Source: Tenacibaculum gallaicum
GTDB taxonomy: Bacteria > Bacteroidota > Bacteroidia > Flavobacteriales > Flavobacteriaceae
DNA length: 64,000 nt
Assembly (NCBI RefSeq): GCF_003387615.1
Contig: NZ_QUNS01000003.1
Coordinates: 62,001-126,000 of the forward strand
Reading direction: 5' to 3'
Positions 52,286 through 61,299 of this stretch are shown piece by piece. Positions within the stretch are counted from its first letter, which is position 1. The number at the start of each line of letters is the position of its first letter. Position numbers and translations under genes: made by a program. The notes beneath the pieces are model-generated. The model saw only the letters and a list, made by a program, of their open reading frames with translations, searched no databases and was not told the origin of the DNA.

Positions 52286-53230
52286 ATGAAAAAAAATATA
52301 CTACTTTTATTTATCTTATTTTCTCTTCATACATTCTCACAACGTAAATACGCTAAAGAGTTTAGTTTTATAAATGATAATGATTTATACACCTCTACTT
52401 ATCAAGACCGTTACTATACTAATGGAGGCTTTTTAACATACCGTTTCTTAAGCAAAAAACAAGTTAAAAGTATTGAAAAAAAAACATATGAAATTCAATT
52501 AGGGCACCATATGTACACTCCTTACAAAGCTGTAGTAGAAACCGTTGAAGAACACGATCGTCCTTTTGCTGGTTATTTGTATGGTAGCTTTGGTATAAAC
52601 AGATTTTACACAAATGAATCAATTTTAAAAACATCTATACAAATAGGAGTTATAGGTTCTTCTTCATTAAGTGAAGAATTACAAGATATTATTCACAAAA
52701 TGTATGGTTTTAATAAGGCTACTGGGTGGGACTACCAAATAAAAAATGCATTTGCTCTTAATTTAAATACTGATTATATTAAAAAAATAGCCCGAGATAA
52801 TATTTTTGACCTTAACTGGATAAACTCTGCTAGGTTAGGTACTGTTTACACTGACTTATCAACAGGTTTGTATACTCGTGTTGGTTTTAAGCCTTTAGAA
52901 AGCATTATAAACTCCATCGCTTTTCATGGAAACTTAAATAACCAAAACACTAGCTTCGAAAATAAGGCAGAAGTTTTTTTATACCTAAAACCAATGCTTC
53001 ATTATGTTGTTTATGACGCAACTATTGAAGGGAGTTTTTTAAACGACGACAGCCCAGTTACATTTGAAATAGAGCCCTTTAAGTTTACAACAGAGTTTGG
53101 AATTCGTTTTACTAGTAATCGTTTTAATTTTGGATACGCCATCAATTATCACACTAAAAAACTCAAAAGCTCACGTGTTCCTAAAGGGAATTTTTATGGT
53201 ACAATACAATTAAATTATCAATTTAATTAA
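52286..53230 (+). CDS. LpxR-like (DUF2219) outer membrane lipid A deacylase family protein
   Basis: A 314-residue beta-barrel protein with signal peptide (ILLLFILFSLHTFSQ). The opening mature segment FSFINDNDLYTSTYQDRYYTNGG equals the N-terminal calcium and catalytic region of the family in two parts: the Asn-Asp-Asp group and the YYTNG motif. Later strands alternate aromatics, for example GTVYTDLSTGLYTRVG, and the last strand ends LNYQFN. LpxR removes 3'-acyl chains from lipid A in enterobacteria; activity here is inferred from family only. It stands 86 bp upstream of dnaN. Confidence 0.8.
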   Translation: MKKNILLLFILFSLHTFSQRKYAKEFSFINDNDLYTSTYQDRYYTNGGFLTYRFLSKKQVKSIEKKTYEIQLGHHMYTPYKAVVETVEEHDRPFAGYLYGSFGINRFYTNESILKTSIQIGVIGSSSLSEELQDIIHKMYGFNKATGWDYQIKNAFALNLNTDYIKKIARDNIFDLNWINSARLGTVYTDLSTGLYTRVGFKPLESIINSIAFHGNLNNQNTSFENKAEVFLYLKPMLHYVVYDATIEGSFLNDDSPVTFEIEPFKFTTEFGIRFTSNRFNFGYAINYHTKKLKSSRVPKGNFYGTIQLNYQFN

Positions 53231-53316
53231 ACTTATTGTGCTCTTTAAAAAAAATAATTTTTAAAATCATCAAATTAAGATATATTTGTAAGTCTAATAA
53301 ATAGAAAAATTACTAA

Positions 53317-54435
53317 ATGAAATTTATCGTATCTAGCTCACAGTTATTAAAACAACTACAAGTTTTAGGAGGAGTTATAAATAGCAATAACACGTTACCA
53401 ATTTTAGATAACTTTTTATTTGAACTATCTGAAAACGAATTAAAAATATCTGCTTCTGATCTTGAGACTACCATGTCTTCTGTTATTGAAGTTGAAAGTA
53501 CTGATACTGGAGCGATTGCTATAAATGCTCGTTTATTATTAGATACTTTAAAAACATTTCCTGAACAACCTCTTACATTTAAGGTTGAAGGAGATAATAC
53601 TATTGAAATTATTTCAGAGCAAGGAAAGTACGATATGGCGTATTTTAGTGGTGACGAATTCCCTAAAGCTGTAGAATTGCCTTCCCCAAGTAGTACAGAA
53701 ATCCCATCAAATATTTTAGCTACAGCAATCTCTAAAACTATTTTTGCTGCAGGTAACGATGACTTACGTCCTGTGATGAGTGGTGTATTTTTTCAGTTCA
53801 ACTCAAAAGAATTAACTTTTGTTGCTACGGATGCTCATAAATTAGTAAAATATACACGTACAGATATTACTGCTGATAAATCTGCTGAATTTATCATGCC
53901 TAAGAAGCCTTTAAACTTATTAAAAGGTATTTTAGGAGGTTCAGAAAACAATGTTACTATTGAATATAACGACACCAATGCTAAGTTTACTTTTGATAAC
54001 GTAGTATTAATTTGTCGATTAATTGACGGAAAATACCCTAACTACGAAGCAGTTATACCGAAAGAGAATCCTAATAAATTAACAGTAGATAGAGCTTCTT
54101 TCTTAAACTCTGTTCGTCGTGTATCTATTTTCTCTAGTAAAACGACACACCAAATTCGTTTAAAAATGGCGGGAACTGAGTTGAATATTTCTGCAGAAGA
54201 TTTAGATTACTCTAATAAAGCTGATGAACGATTAAACTGTGATTATCAAGGAGATGATATGCAAATTGGATTTAACTCTCGTTTTTTAAGCGAAATGTTA
54301 AACAACCTAAACTCTAACGATGTTTTAATTGAAATGAGTTTACCAAATAGAGCCGGAATTTTAACTCCAATTGACGGAACTGAAGAAGGTGAACTAGTAA
54401 CTATGCTTGTTATGCCTGTGATGTTAAACGGATAA
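53317..54435 (+). CDS. dnaN: DNA polymerase III beta subunit (sliding clamp)
   Basis: A 372-residue processivity clamp with three similar domains. MKFIVSSSQLLKQLQVL is the usual start, FVATDAHKLVKYTRTD lies in the middle, and the protein ends MLVMPVMLNG, matching the clamp's C-terminal MPMRL-like strand. A possible -7 element TATATTTG lies at 53281-53288 without a clear -33. The gene is monocistronic, with a strong terminator, and is not followed by recF or preceded by dnaA in this window. Cytosolic. Confidence 0.97.
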   Translation: MKFIVSSSQLLKQLQVLGGVINSNNTLPILDNFLFELSENELKISASDLETTMSSVIEVESTDTGAIAINARLLLDTLKTFPEQPLTFKVEGDNTIEIISEQGKYDMAYFSGDEFPKAVELPSPSSTEIPSNILATAISKTIFAAGNDDLRPVMSGVFFQFNSKELTFVATDAHKLVKYTRTDITADKSAEFIMPKKPLNLLKGILGGSENNVTIEYNDTNAKFTFDNVVLICRLIDGKYPNYEAVIPKENPNKLTVDRASFLNSVRRVSIFSSKTTHQIRLKMAGTELNISAEDLDYSNKADERLNCDYQGDDMQIGFNSRFLSEMLNNLNSNDVLIEMSLPNRAGILTPIDGTEEGELVTMLVMPVMLNG

Positions 54436-54449
54436 TAAATTCACAATAT

Positions 54450-54501
54450 ATAAAATTACAAAAGCCACAGAATCAAAAGTCTGTGGCTTTTGTAATTTTA
54501 T
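54450..54501. terminator. Terminator after dnaN
   Basis: A 21-bp perfect stem (54450-54470 and 54481-54501) with a 10-nt loop and a T run. Very stable. Confidence 0.93.
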
Positions 54502-54569
54502 TAACGTCTTTCTCTTTTAAAAATGATAAATAATTGTAAATTTACCTCTTTCAAACTTTATAAATTATA

Positions 54570-55334
54570 ATGGGTAGAATTATTGCAATTGCAAATCAAA
54601 AAGGTGGCGTAGGTAAAACTACTACATCTGTAAACTTAGCTGCGGCTTTAGGTGTTTTAGAAAAAAAAGTATTGTTAATTGATGCTGATCCCCAAGCAAA
54701 TGCTACTTCTGGTTTAGGTTTAGACGTTGAAAGTATAGAAATTGGAACATATCAGGTTTTAGAACATACAATCCCTGCAAAGGATACTGTTTTAAAAACT
54801 GACTCTCCAAACGTTGACTTAATCCCTGCTCATATTGATTTAGTAGCCATTGAAATTGAATTGGTAGACAAGCAACAACGCGAATACATGTTAAAAAAAG
54901 CGTTAGAAGATATTAAAGATGATTACGATTTTATTTTAATTGATTGTGCTCCATCTTTAGGTTTAATAACCTTAAACTCACTTGTAGCGGCAGACTCTGT
55001 TGTTATACCTATTCAATGTGAATACTTTGCTTTAGAAGGTTTAGGAAAGTTATTAAACACCATTAAAAGTGTTCAGAAAATACACAATCAAGAATTAGAG
55101 ATTGAAGGTTTATTATTAACCATGTTCGATTCTCGTTTACGTTTATCAAATCAAGTTGTAGACGAAGTACGTAAGCACTTTAGTTCTATGGTTTTTGAAA
55201 CAATAGTACACAGAAATATCCGTTTAAGTGAAGCACCAAGTTATGGAGAAAGTATAATTTCATACGATGCAACGAGTAAAGGTGCCGTAAATTACTTAAA
55301 TTTGGCGAACGAAATTTTAACTAAAAACGCATAA
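54570..55334 (+). CDS. parA: Chromosome partitioning ATPase ParA/Soj
   Basis: A 254-residue ParA/MinD-type ATPase. The deviant Walker A is ANQKGGVGKTTTSVNLAAAL, Walker B is DFILIDCAPSLGL, and the start MGRIIAIANQKGG is typical. The short chromosomal Soj form lacks the N-terminal DNA-binding extension of plasmid ParA. It moves ParB-bound origins with ATP-driven DNA binding. The ParB gene follows 9 bp later, in the conserved order parA-parB. Confidence 0.97.
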   Translation: MGRIIAIANQKGGVGKTTTSVNLAAALGVLEKKVLLIDADPQANATSGLGLDVESIEIGTYQVLEHTIPAKDTVLKTDSPNVDLIPAHIDLVAIEIELVDKQQREYMLKKALEDIKDDYDFILIDCAPSLGLITLNSLVAADSVVIPIQCEYFALEGLGKLLNTIKSVQKIHNQELEIEGLLLTMFDSRLRLSNQVVDEVRKHFSSMVFETIVHRNIRLSEAPSYGESIISYDATSKGAVNYLNLANEILTKNA

Positions 55335-55343
55335 TTACTGTAC

Positions 55344-56231
55344 ATGGCAAAAGCAACAAAAAAACAAGCTTTAGGTAGGGGTTTATCAGCATTGTTAAAA
55401 GAAACTGCAGAAGTAAATTCAGCAGAAGACAAAAATGCAGATAAGTTAGTAGGAAACATTCTTGAAATCGATATAAATTCAATAGATGTAAACCCGTATC
55501 AACCTAGAACTTATTTTGATGAAGAAGCGTTGCGCGAATTAGCTAGTTCTATTAAAGAATTAGGTGTTATTCAGCCTATTACTGTTCGTAAATTATCAAG
55601 TGATAAATTCCAATTAGTTTCTGGAGAACGTCGTTTTAGAGCTTCTAAGCTTATTGGTAATAAAACTGTTCCTGCATATATTCGTTTGGCTAACGATCAG
55701 GAAATGTTAGAAATGGCGTTGGTTGAAAACATTCAACGTAAAAATTTAGACCCGATTGAAGTTGCACTTTCTTATCAACGTTTAATTGATGAAATTCAAC
55801 TTACACAAGAAGAATTGAGTACTCGTGTAGGTAAAAAACGTTCTACAGTTACCAACTACTTACGTTTATTGAAATTAGACCCAATTATTCAAACAGGAAT
55901 GCGTGACGGATTTATTTCAATGGGACACGGTCGTGCTTTGATTAATGTTGATAGTAATTCTGATCAATTAAATATTTATGAGAAAATTGTTCGTGATAAA
56001 TTATCAGTACGTCAAACTGAAGAACTAGTCAAAAACTTAAAAGCTGGCAAAGTTGCTAAAGCAGTAAAAAAGAAACCTTTACCTAATTATATTTCTGAAA
56101 GCGTTAAAGATATCAGTGATTATTTTGGTCATAAGATTGATGTTTCTGTAAATAATCGTGGAAAAGGTAAAATTTCTATTCCTTTTCATTCAGAAGAAGA
56201 TTTTAATCGTATTAAAAACTTATTAAAGTAA
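55344..56231 (+). CDS. parB: Chromosome partitioning protein ParB/Spo0J
   Basis: A 295-residue ParB with GRGLSALLKE at the N-terminus, the ParB/Srx CTPase domain (NPYQPRTYFDEEALRELAS and LVSGERRFRASKLIG), the HTH MALVENIQRKNLDPIEVAL and TQEELSTRVGKKRSTVTNYL, and a C-terminal dimer domain. It spreads along DNA from parS sites. No close parS sequence was found in this window. Its TAA is directly followed by the TTG start of the next gene, suggesting coupling. Confidence 0.96.
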   Translation: MAKATKKQALGRGLSALLKETAEVNSAEDKNADKLVGNILEIDINSIDVNPYQPRTYFDEEALRELASSIKELGVIQPITVRKLSSDKFQLVSGERRFRASKLIGNKTVPAYIRLANDQEMLEMALVENIQRKNLDPIEVALSYQRLIDEIQLTQEELSTRVGKKRSTVTNYLRLLKLDPIIQTGMRDGFISMGHGRALINVDSNSDQLNIYEKIVRDKLSVRQTEELVKNLKAGKVAKAVKKKPLPNYISESVKDISDYFGHKIDVSVNNRGKGKISIPFHSEEDFNRIKNLLK

Positions 56232-56810
56232 TTGAACGTACGTATAATCATATTCGCTTTTTTTAGTCTTTTTTTGTTTCAAAATGCCTTTGCTCAAAAA
56301 GATTCTATTGCCGTTAGAGCAAAACAGCTTCAATTAACTAGCGACAAATACAACCCTTTATCGCCTTCAAAAGCAGCTTTTTATTCAGCTATTTTCCCTG
56401 GAGGTGGACAAATTTATAATGGTAAGTATTGGAAAGCTCCTATAGTATGGGGAGCAATGGGTGCTAGTGCTTATTTTTATTTTGACAACAGTAATCAATA
56501 CGATCGATATAGAACGGCTTTTAAGCTTAGAAATCAAGGGTTGTCTGATGAATTCAATGGTAAGGACGGGAACCCATTTATTTCAACACCTGGATTAGAA
56601 TCTGCTCAAAAAACTTTACGTAAAAATAGAGATTTATCGTTATTAACGGGTGTGCTTTTATACGTTTTACAAATTGTTGAAGCTAGTGTTAACGCACACT
56701 TACTACAATTTGACACAGATGACAGTTTATCTATAAAACCAGTAATAACTCCCGATCCTTTATTTATTGAAGCACCGAAAGTTGGTTTAACGTTTAAATA
56801 TTCTTTTTAA
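56232..56810 (+). CDS. DUF5683 family outer membrane-associated protein
   Basis: A 192-residue protein with a TTG start directly abutting the parB stop. The signal peptide (IIIFAFFSLFLFQNAFAQ) is followed by SPSKAAFYSAIFPGGGQIYN and KYWKAPIVWGAMGASAYFYF, the DUF5683 signature with two hydrophobic stretches. Function is unknown. The position between parB and dapB is characteristic of flavobacteria. The protein probably lies in the periplasm or outer membrane. Confidence 0.85.
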   Translation: MNVRIIIFAFFSLFLFQNAFAQKDSIAVRAKQLQLTSDKYNPLSPSKAAFYSAIFPGGGQIYNGKYWKAPIVWGAMGASAYFYFDNSNQYDRYRTAFKLRNQGLSDEFNGKDGNPFISTPGLESAQKTLRKNRDLSLLTGVLLYVLQIVEASVNAHLLQFDTDDSLSIKPVITPDPLFIEAPKVGLTFKYSF

Positions 56811-56811
56811 G

Positions 56812-57513
56812 ATGAAAATAGCCTTACTTGGTTATGGTAGAATGGGTAAAGAAATTGAAAAAATTGCTTTACAAAGAGGACATGAAATTAGTATAAAAAC
56901 CTCAGGAAAAGAAGCATACGACATCACCAAAGCAGATGTTGCTATTGACTTTAGTATTCCTTCTTCAGCATACAATAATATTAGTACTTGTATTAACAAT
57001 AATGTTCCAGTAATTTCTGGAACCACAGGTTGGTTGGATAAATACGAAGATGTCGTTAATTTATGTAATGAAAAGAAAGGTGCTTTTATCTACGCTTCTA
57101 ACTTTAGCTTAGGTGTTAATGTTTTCTTTGAATTAAACAAACAACTTGCTAAAATGATGAGTACTTTAGAGCAATACAATGTCTCTATTGAAGAGATTCA
57201 TCATACTAAAAAGCTAGATGCTCCAAGCGGTACTGCAATTACCTTAGCAGATGGGGTTATTGAAAACACAAATAAAAAAGCTTGGGAATTAGATGAGAAA
57301 ACATCAGAAGAAAATGTTTCTATTACAGCTATCAGAACTCCAGATGTTCCAGGGACTCATACGGTAACTTATAATTCTGAAGTAGATACCATTGACATTA
57401 AACATACAGCTCACAATCGTCAAGGATTTGCTTTAGGAGCTGTTATTGCTGCAGAGTGGCTGAAAAATAAGACAGGTGTTTTTACTATGAGAGATGTGTT
57501 AAACTTAGGTTAA
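56812..57513 (+). CDS. dapB: 4-hydroxy-tetrahydrodipicolinate reductase
   Basis: Reduces 4-hydroxy-tetrahydrodipicolinate in the lysine and diaminopimelate pathway. A 233-residue protein with the Rossmann motif LLGYGRMGKEIE, the active-site segment IEEIHHTKKLDAPSGTA (catalytic His and Lys pair) and the C-terminal TAHNRQGFALGAVIAAEW. It is shorter than E. coli DapB (273) in the usual bacteroidete way. It starts 1 bp after the DUF5683 stop. Confidence 0.95.
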   Translation: MKIALLGYGRMGKEIEKIALQRGHEISIKTSGKEAYDITKADVAIDFSIPSSAYNNISTCINNNVPVISGTTGWLDKYEDVVNLCNEKKGAFIYASNFSLGVNVFFELNKQLAKMMSTLEQYNVSIEEIHHTKKLDAPSGTAITLADGVIENTNKKAWELDEKTSEENVSITAIRTPDVPGTHTVTYNSEVDTIDIKHTAHNRQGFALGAVIAAEWLKNKTGVFTMRDVLNLG

Positions 57514-57592
57514 TAGCGTAACAAAAAACTCTAAAAGCACACAAATAATATTGAATTTTATTCCTTATAAGGAATTACAAAATATATAGATT

Positions 57593-59173
57593 ATGACATT
57601 TACTGAATGGTTTTTATTCTTTTTATTCATACAAGTTATTCATTTTTTAGGTACTTGGAAATTATATACTAAAGCTGGTAAAAAAGCTTGGGAAGCAGCA
57701 ATACCTGTATACAATGCTATCGTATTAATGCAAATCATAAACCGTCCAAAATGGTGGGTGATTTTATTATTTATTCCTATTGTAAACTTATTAATGTTCC
57801 CTATAATTTGGGTTGAAACTTGTAGAAGTTTTGGTTTTAATAAAAGACCTGATACTATCCTTGCTATTCTAACTTTAGGGTTATACATCTATTATATTAA
57901 CTATTTCACGAATACAAACCATATAGAAAATAGGAGCTTAAAACCAAGGTCTCCTTTGGGTGAATGGGTAAGTTCTATTGCTTTTGCTATTATTGCTGCT
58001 ACTTTAGTGCATACTTACTTTATGCAACCCTACACCATTCCTACATCATCATTAGAAAAAACATTATTGGTTGGTGATTATTTATTTGTAAGTAAGTTTC
58101 ATTATGGTGCTCGTGTACCTATGACCACTGTTGCTGCACCTATGGCACATGATACTATTCCTGTGTTAGGTACAAAATCATTCTTATCTGACGATAAAAA
58201 TAAAAATGGTTTGCTAAACAAGTTATCTTTACCTTACATGCGTGTTCCTGGCTTTCAAAAAATTAAGCGTAATGATATTGTTGTTTTTAGCTGGCCTTCA
58301 GATTCCCTAGCTACGATGTGGGGAGATAATTCTGGGAATTTTACTTATAAACCTATTGACAAACGTACAAACTATGTGAAACGTGCAGTAGGTACTCCTG
58401 GTGACACTTTAGAAGTTCGTGATGGTTATGTATTTATTAACGGAAAGAAAACTGTATTACCTGATAGAGCAAAACCACAATGGCTACATATTGTAGACAC
58501 TAACGGTGAAAAGTTTAGTGAAGGTGCTGTAAAGAGATACAACATCAGAGAATGGGGAATGCAAGGTGATAAATATGTATTGAATTTAACTGATGAAGAG
58601 GCTGCTTTAATAGCTAAGAATCCCATTGTAAAAAATATTGAAAAACACTTAACTCCAAAAGGGACTTATGATAAATCTGTTTTTCCTCATAATCCAAGAT
58701 ATGCTTGGTCTACCGATAATTTTGGACCTATATATATCCCAAAAAAAGGAGCAACTGTTAAATTAAATGCTGCAACTATTCCGTTTTACGAGCAAATTAT
58801 TCGAAGATATGAAAACAACAATTTAACTATTTTTGGAGACGATATTTACATCAATGGTAAGAAGGCAAAAGAGTACACTTTTAAGCAAGACTATTACTGG
58901 ATGATGGGTGACAATCGTCAACGCTCATTAGATGCTAGAAACTGGGGGTACGTACCTTTTGATCATGTAGTTGGTAAACCTGTTATGATTTGGTTAAGTT
59001 GGGATGCCAATGCACCTAGTTTTATAGCTAAACTAAACTCTATTCGTTGGGACAGAATGTTTACAACTGTTGGGGGTAGTGGTAAACCAGTTTCTTATCT
59101 TTGGTTAGTTTTATTATCAATTGGGGGCTATATTGTGTATAGTTTTAGAAAAAGTAAAAAGAAGAAAGCCTAA
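57593..59173 (+). CDS. lepB: Signal peptidase I, long form
   Basis: A membrane serine protease that removes signal peptides. In 526 residues, four hydrophobic segments at about 5-25, 55-75, 85-105 and 128-146 precede the catalytic domain, and one more lies at the C-terminus. The nucleophile is the second Ser in MQPYTIPTSSLEKTLL (about residue 153), and the lysine base lies in NYVKRAVGTPGDTLEV. GDNRQRSLDARNWGYVP is the late substrate-site box. E. coli LepB has 324 residues; the extra length lies in the N-terminal membrane region and in an insertion between the boxes. This form is usual in the phylum. Confidence 0.93.
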   Translation: MTFTEWFLFFLFIQVIHFLGTWKLYTKAGKKAWEAAIPVYNAIVLMQIINRPKWWVILLFIPIVNLLMFPIIWVETCRSFGFNKRPDTILAILTLGLYIYYINYFTNTNHIENRSLKPRSPLGEWVSSIAFAIIAATLVHTYFMQPYTIPTSSLEKTLLVGDYLFVSKFHYGARVPMTTVAAPMAHDTIPVLGTKSFLSDDKNKNGLLNKLSLPYMRVPGFQKIKRNDIVVFSWPSDSLATMWGDNSGNFTYKPIDKRTNYVKRAVGTPGDTLEVRDGYVFINGKKTVLPDRAKPQWLHIVDTNGEKFSEGAVKRYNIREWGMQGDKYVLNLTDEEAALIAKNPIVKNIEKHLTPKGTYDKSVFPHNPRYAWSTDNFGPIYIPKKGATVKLNAATIPFYEQIIRRYENNNLTIFGDDIYINGKKAKEYTFKQDYYWMMGDNRQRSLDARNWGYVPFDHVVGKPVMIWLSWDANAPSFIAKLNSIRWDRMFTTVGGSGKPVSYLWLVLLSIGGYIVYSFRKSKKKKA

Positions 59174-59793
59174 TGTCACTTTTTATCCCAACATACTTTG
59201 CTCCTATTTCGCAATATGCAGCAATCTATCAATCGGATACTATTACTTTTGAGATTGAAGACAATTACCAAAAGCAAACCTACCGTAACCGTTGTTATAT
59301 TTATGGTGCCAATGGTAAACTTGCCCTAAATATTCCTGTAAAAAACAAAACAAAAGAAGGTAGAAAAAAGACAAAAGATACTTTAGTTGAAAATGACTTC
59401 CCTTGGCAACAGCAACATTTAAAGTCATTACAGTCAGCTTATCGCTCTTCTCCTTTTTTTGAATTTTTTGAAAATGATTTACTTACTATTTTCAACAAAA
59501 AGTATAAATTCTTACACGATTTAAATATTGATACTCATTTATTTGTAACTGATACTCTACAAATTAAGCAACAATTCACTAAAACAACCAGTTACGAAAT
59601 AAACTCTGAAAGTACCGATTTTAGATCTTTAGCTATTGCTAAAAAAGGAATTGAAATAGAAATGGATTCTTATATTCAAATGTTTGATGATAAATACGGG
59701 TTTATACCTAATTTATCTATTTTAGACCTCCTTTTTATGGAAGGCCCTAACACTATTAGCTTTTTAGAAAAAATTAATGTAAATTTGAGATAG
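59173..59793 (+). CDS. WbqC-like family protein
   Basis: A 206-residue protein with the WbqC order: FIPTYFAPISQYAAIYQSD at the start, NRCYIYGANGKLALNIPV, then WQQQHLKSLQSAYRSSPFF and IPNLSILDLLFMEGPNT at the end. It is named from O-antigen gene clusters, but its biochemical activity is not established. Its ATG overlaps the lepB stop by 1 bp (TAATG), the same arrangement as in related genomes. Cytosolic. Confidence 0.85.
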   Translation: MSLFIPTYFAPISQYAAIYQSDTITFEIEDNYQKQTYRNRCYIYGANGKLALNIPVKNKTKEGRKKTKDTLVENDFPWQQQHLKSLQSAYRSSPFFEFFENDLLTIFNKKYKFLHDLNIDTHLFVTDTLQIKQQFTKTTSYEINSESTDFRSLAIAKKGIEIEMDSYIQMFDDKYGFIPNLSILDLLFMEGPNTISFLEKINVNLR

Positions 59794-59830
59794 TCCCCTC
59801 TAATTATTTCATTCTTTCATTATTTTATCT

Positions 59831-60403
59831 ATGGAGTTTTTTAGAGATTTTTCCCAGAATTTCCACCCTTTATCTGAAGGTGCTTTAAATAAACTTTTTA
59901 ATATTTTAACTATTAAAAAGTTCTCTAAAGGCTATGAAGTCGTTTCTTTAGGTCAAAAATCCACAAACATATATATCTTAAAAAAAGGCACTATAAGATC
60001 TTATAACATTGGAGTTAAAGGTAAAGAACACACAAAAACTCTTTACACTCCAGTAATTACATCAGGTAACCTAAGTGCTTTAATAAAAAACGAACCTTCA
60101 GAGTTAGTTTATGAATGTTTAACTGATTGTGAAGTTTTAGAGTGCAACTATCAAAACTTTTACAACCTCTCCTTAGAGTACCATGAAATTTCAATTTTTC
60201 ATTACAAAATACTAGAAAGTATATACATTAGAGAAGTGTCTAAAATTTTAGAATTACAGATGTTAGATGCTACTCAGAGGTATAAAAAACTACAAGAAAA
60301 TTACCCAAATATTGACAACCTTATTAATCAATACCATATAGCCTCATACCTTAATATTACTCCAGTTCAGCTTAGTAGAATTAGAAAGAATTCTATTTAT
60401 TAA
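59831..60403 (+). CDS. Crp/Fnr-family cyclic nucleotide-binding-like regulator, copy 1
   Basis: A 190-residue regulator. The first 130 residues form a cNMP-binding-type beta-roll (VSLGQKSTNIYILKKGTI, then GEHTKTLYTPVITSGNLSAL in similar form), and the C-terminal helices end in HIASYLNITPVQLSRIRKN, a compact HTH as in bacteroidete Crp relatives. The usual Crp phosphate cassette is not intact, so a ligand is uncertain. It ends right after the recognition helix. A terminator separates it from copy 2. Confidence 0.85.
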   Translation: MEFFRDFSQNFHPLSEGALNKLFNILTIKKFSKGYEVVSLGQKSTNIYILKKGTIRSYNIGVKGKEHTKTLYTPVITSGNLSALIKNEPSELVYECLTDCEVLECNYQNFYNLSLEYHEISIFHYKILESIYIREVSKILELQMLDATQRYKKLQENYPNIDNLINQYHIASYLNITPVQLSRIRKNSIY

Positions 60404-60481
60404 CATATGTTAATGGTCATTCTATAAAACTATTCTACATTTGTCTATGTAATTAACAAGTTACAAACCCCTAAAATATTT

Positions 60482-60518
60482 CAGACCTAATTTCCCCTTA
60501 AAGTTAGGTCTGTTTTTT
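60482..60518 (+). terminator. Terminator between the two Crp/Fnr paralogs
   Basis: CAGACCTAA (60482-60490) and TTAGGTCTG (60504-60512) form a 9-bp stem followed by T. Confidence 0.8.
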
Positions 60519-60589
60519 ACTTCATATAGTTTAAGTTTTTTTATTAACTTAGTAAATTACCCTCACTATTATCATATAACTTGTTAATT

Positions 60590-61168
60590 ATGAATGATGA
60601 TATAAAAAACTTTGTTCACCTCTTTATTGATTTACCTGATCACTTAATTTCTATTTTTGAAGGTATAGTTACTTTTATAGAGCTAGAACCCAATGAAGTT
60701 TTCACAAAAAAAGATGAATATCCTAATGATTTTTTTATAATCAAAACAGGAATTATGCGATCTTATTTATTAAATGAAAAAGGGGGTGAAACAACTAGAG
60801 CTTTTTTTATTTCTGGAGACATATCTGGTTCTAGTTCTGCTATGATGCAGAAAATACCATCTGATGTTAATTATCAAGCTTTGACAAAAGTAACAGGTTA
60901 TAAAGGAGACTTTAATAAACTTATAGAACTTACGTTAAAACATAAAGAGTTTAGTTTGTTCTATATAAAGACATTAGAAAGAGCCTATTTAAAAGCCGAA
61001 AACTTACTCTTAAATATTTCTACACTTACTTCAACAGAAAGGTACCTAGCCTTAAAAGAAAAAATACCTAATGTAGATAATTTAATTACACAGCGACATA
61101 TTGCTTCTTATCTAAATATCTCTCCTGTACAGCTTAGTAGAATCAAGAAGAAATTAAATAACCTATAA
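60590..61168 (+). CDS. Crp/Fnr-family cyclic nucleotide-binding-like regulator, copy 2
   Basis: I start it at ATG 60590, not the TTG three codons upstream. The 192-residue protein resembles copy 1 in order: beta-roll (ELEPNEVFTKKDEYPNDFFI, ETTRAFFISGDISGS), a long helix, and the compact HTH RHIASYLNISPVQLSRIKKK. The C-terminal helix parts of both copies share many residues (RY..LKEK.PN.DNLI), so one arose by duplication. There is no oxygen-sensing cysteine set as in Fnr. Confidence 0.87.
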   Translation: MNDDIKNFVHLFIDLPDHLISIFEGIVTFIELEPNEVFTKKDEYPNDFFIIKTGIMRSYLLNEKGGETTRAFFISGDISGSSSAMMQKIPSDVNYQALTKVTGYKGDFNKLIELTLKHKEFSLFYIKTLERAYLKAENLLLNISTLTSTERYLALKEKIPNVDNLITQRHIASYLNISPVQLSRIKKKLNNL

Positions 61169-61265
61169 TTTTTTAACATATTAGGAGACTGTTTACTTAT
61201 TTTATACATATATTTGCTGCCGAAACATTTCCCCTTTTTAATGTTTCATTTCCCTTATTATTAAG

Positions 61266-61299
61266 AAAAGACTTGTTCCCTTTGTGTGCAGGTCTTTTT
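61266..61299. terminator. Probable terminator between copy 2 regulator and flippase
   Basis: AAAAGAC (61266-61272) and GTCTTTT (61292-61298) pair over 7 bp in a hairpin with an interior loop, flanked by A and T runs. It serves the convergent genes. Confidence 0.6.

Noticed and set aside
53165-53185. Second CACGTG core near dnaN
   Set aside because: Flanking bases do not fit parS on either side; it codes for the LpxR-like protein.
53231-54569. Replication origin beside dnaN
   Set aside because: No dnaA gene, cluster of DnaA boxes or clear AT-unwinding repeat is seen; dnaN alone does not mark the origin in this phylum.
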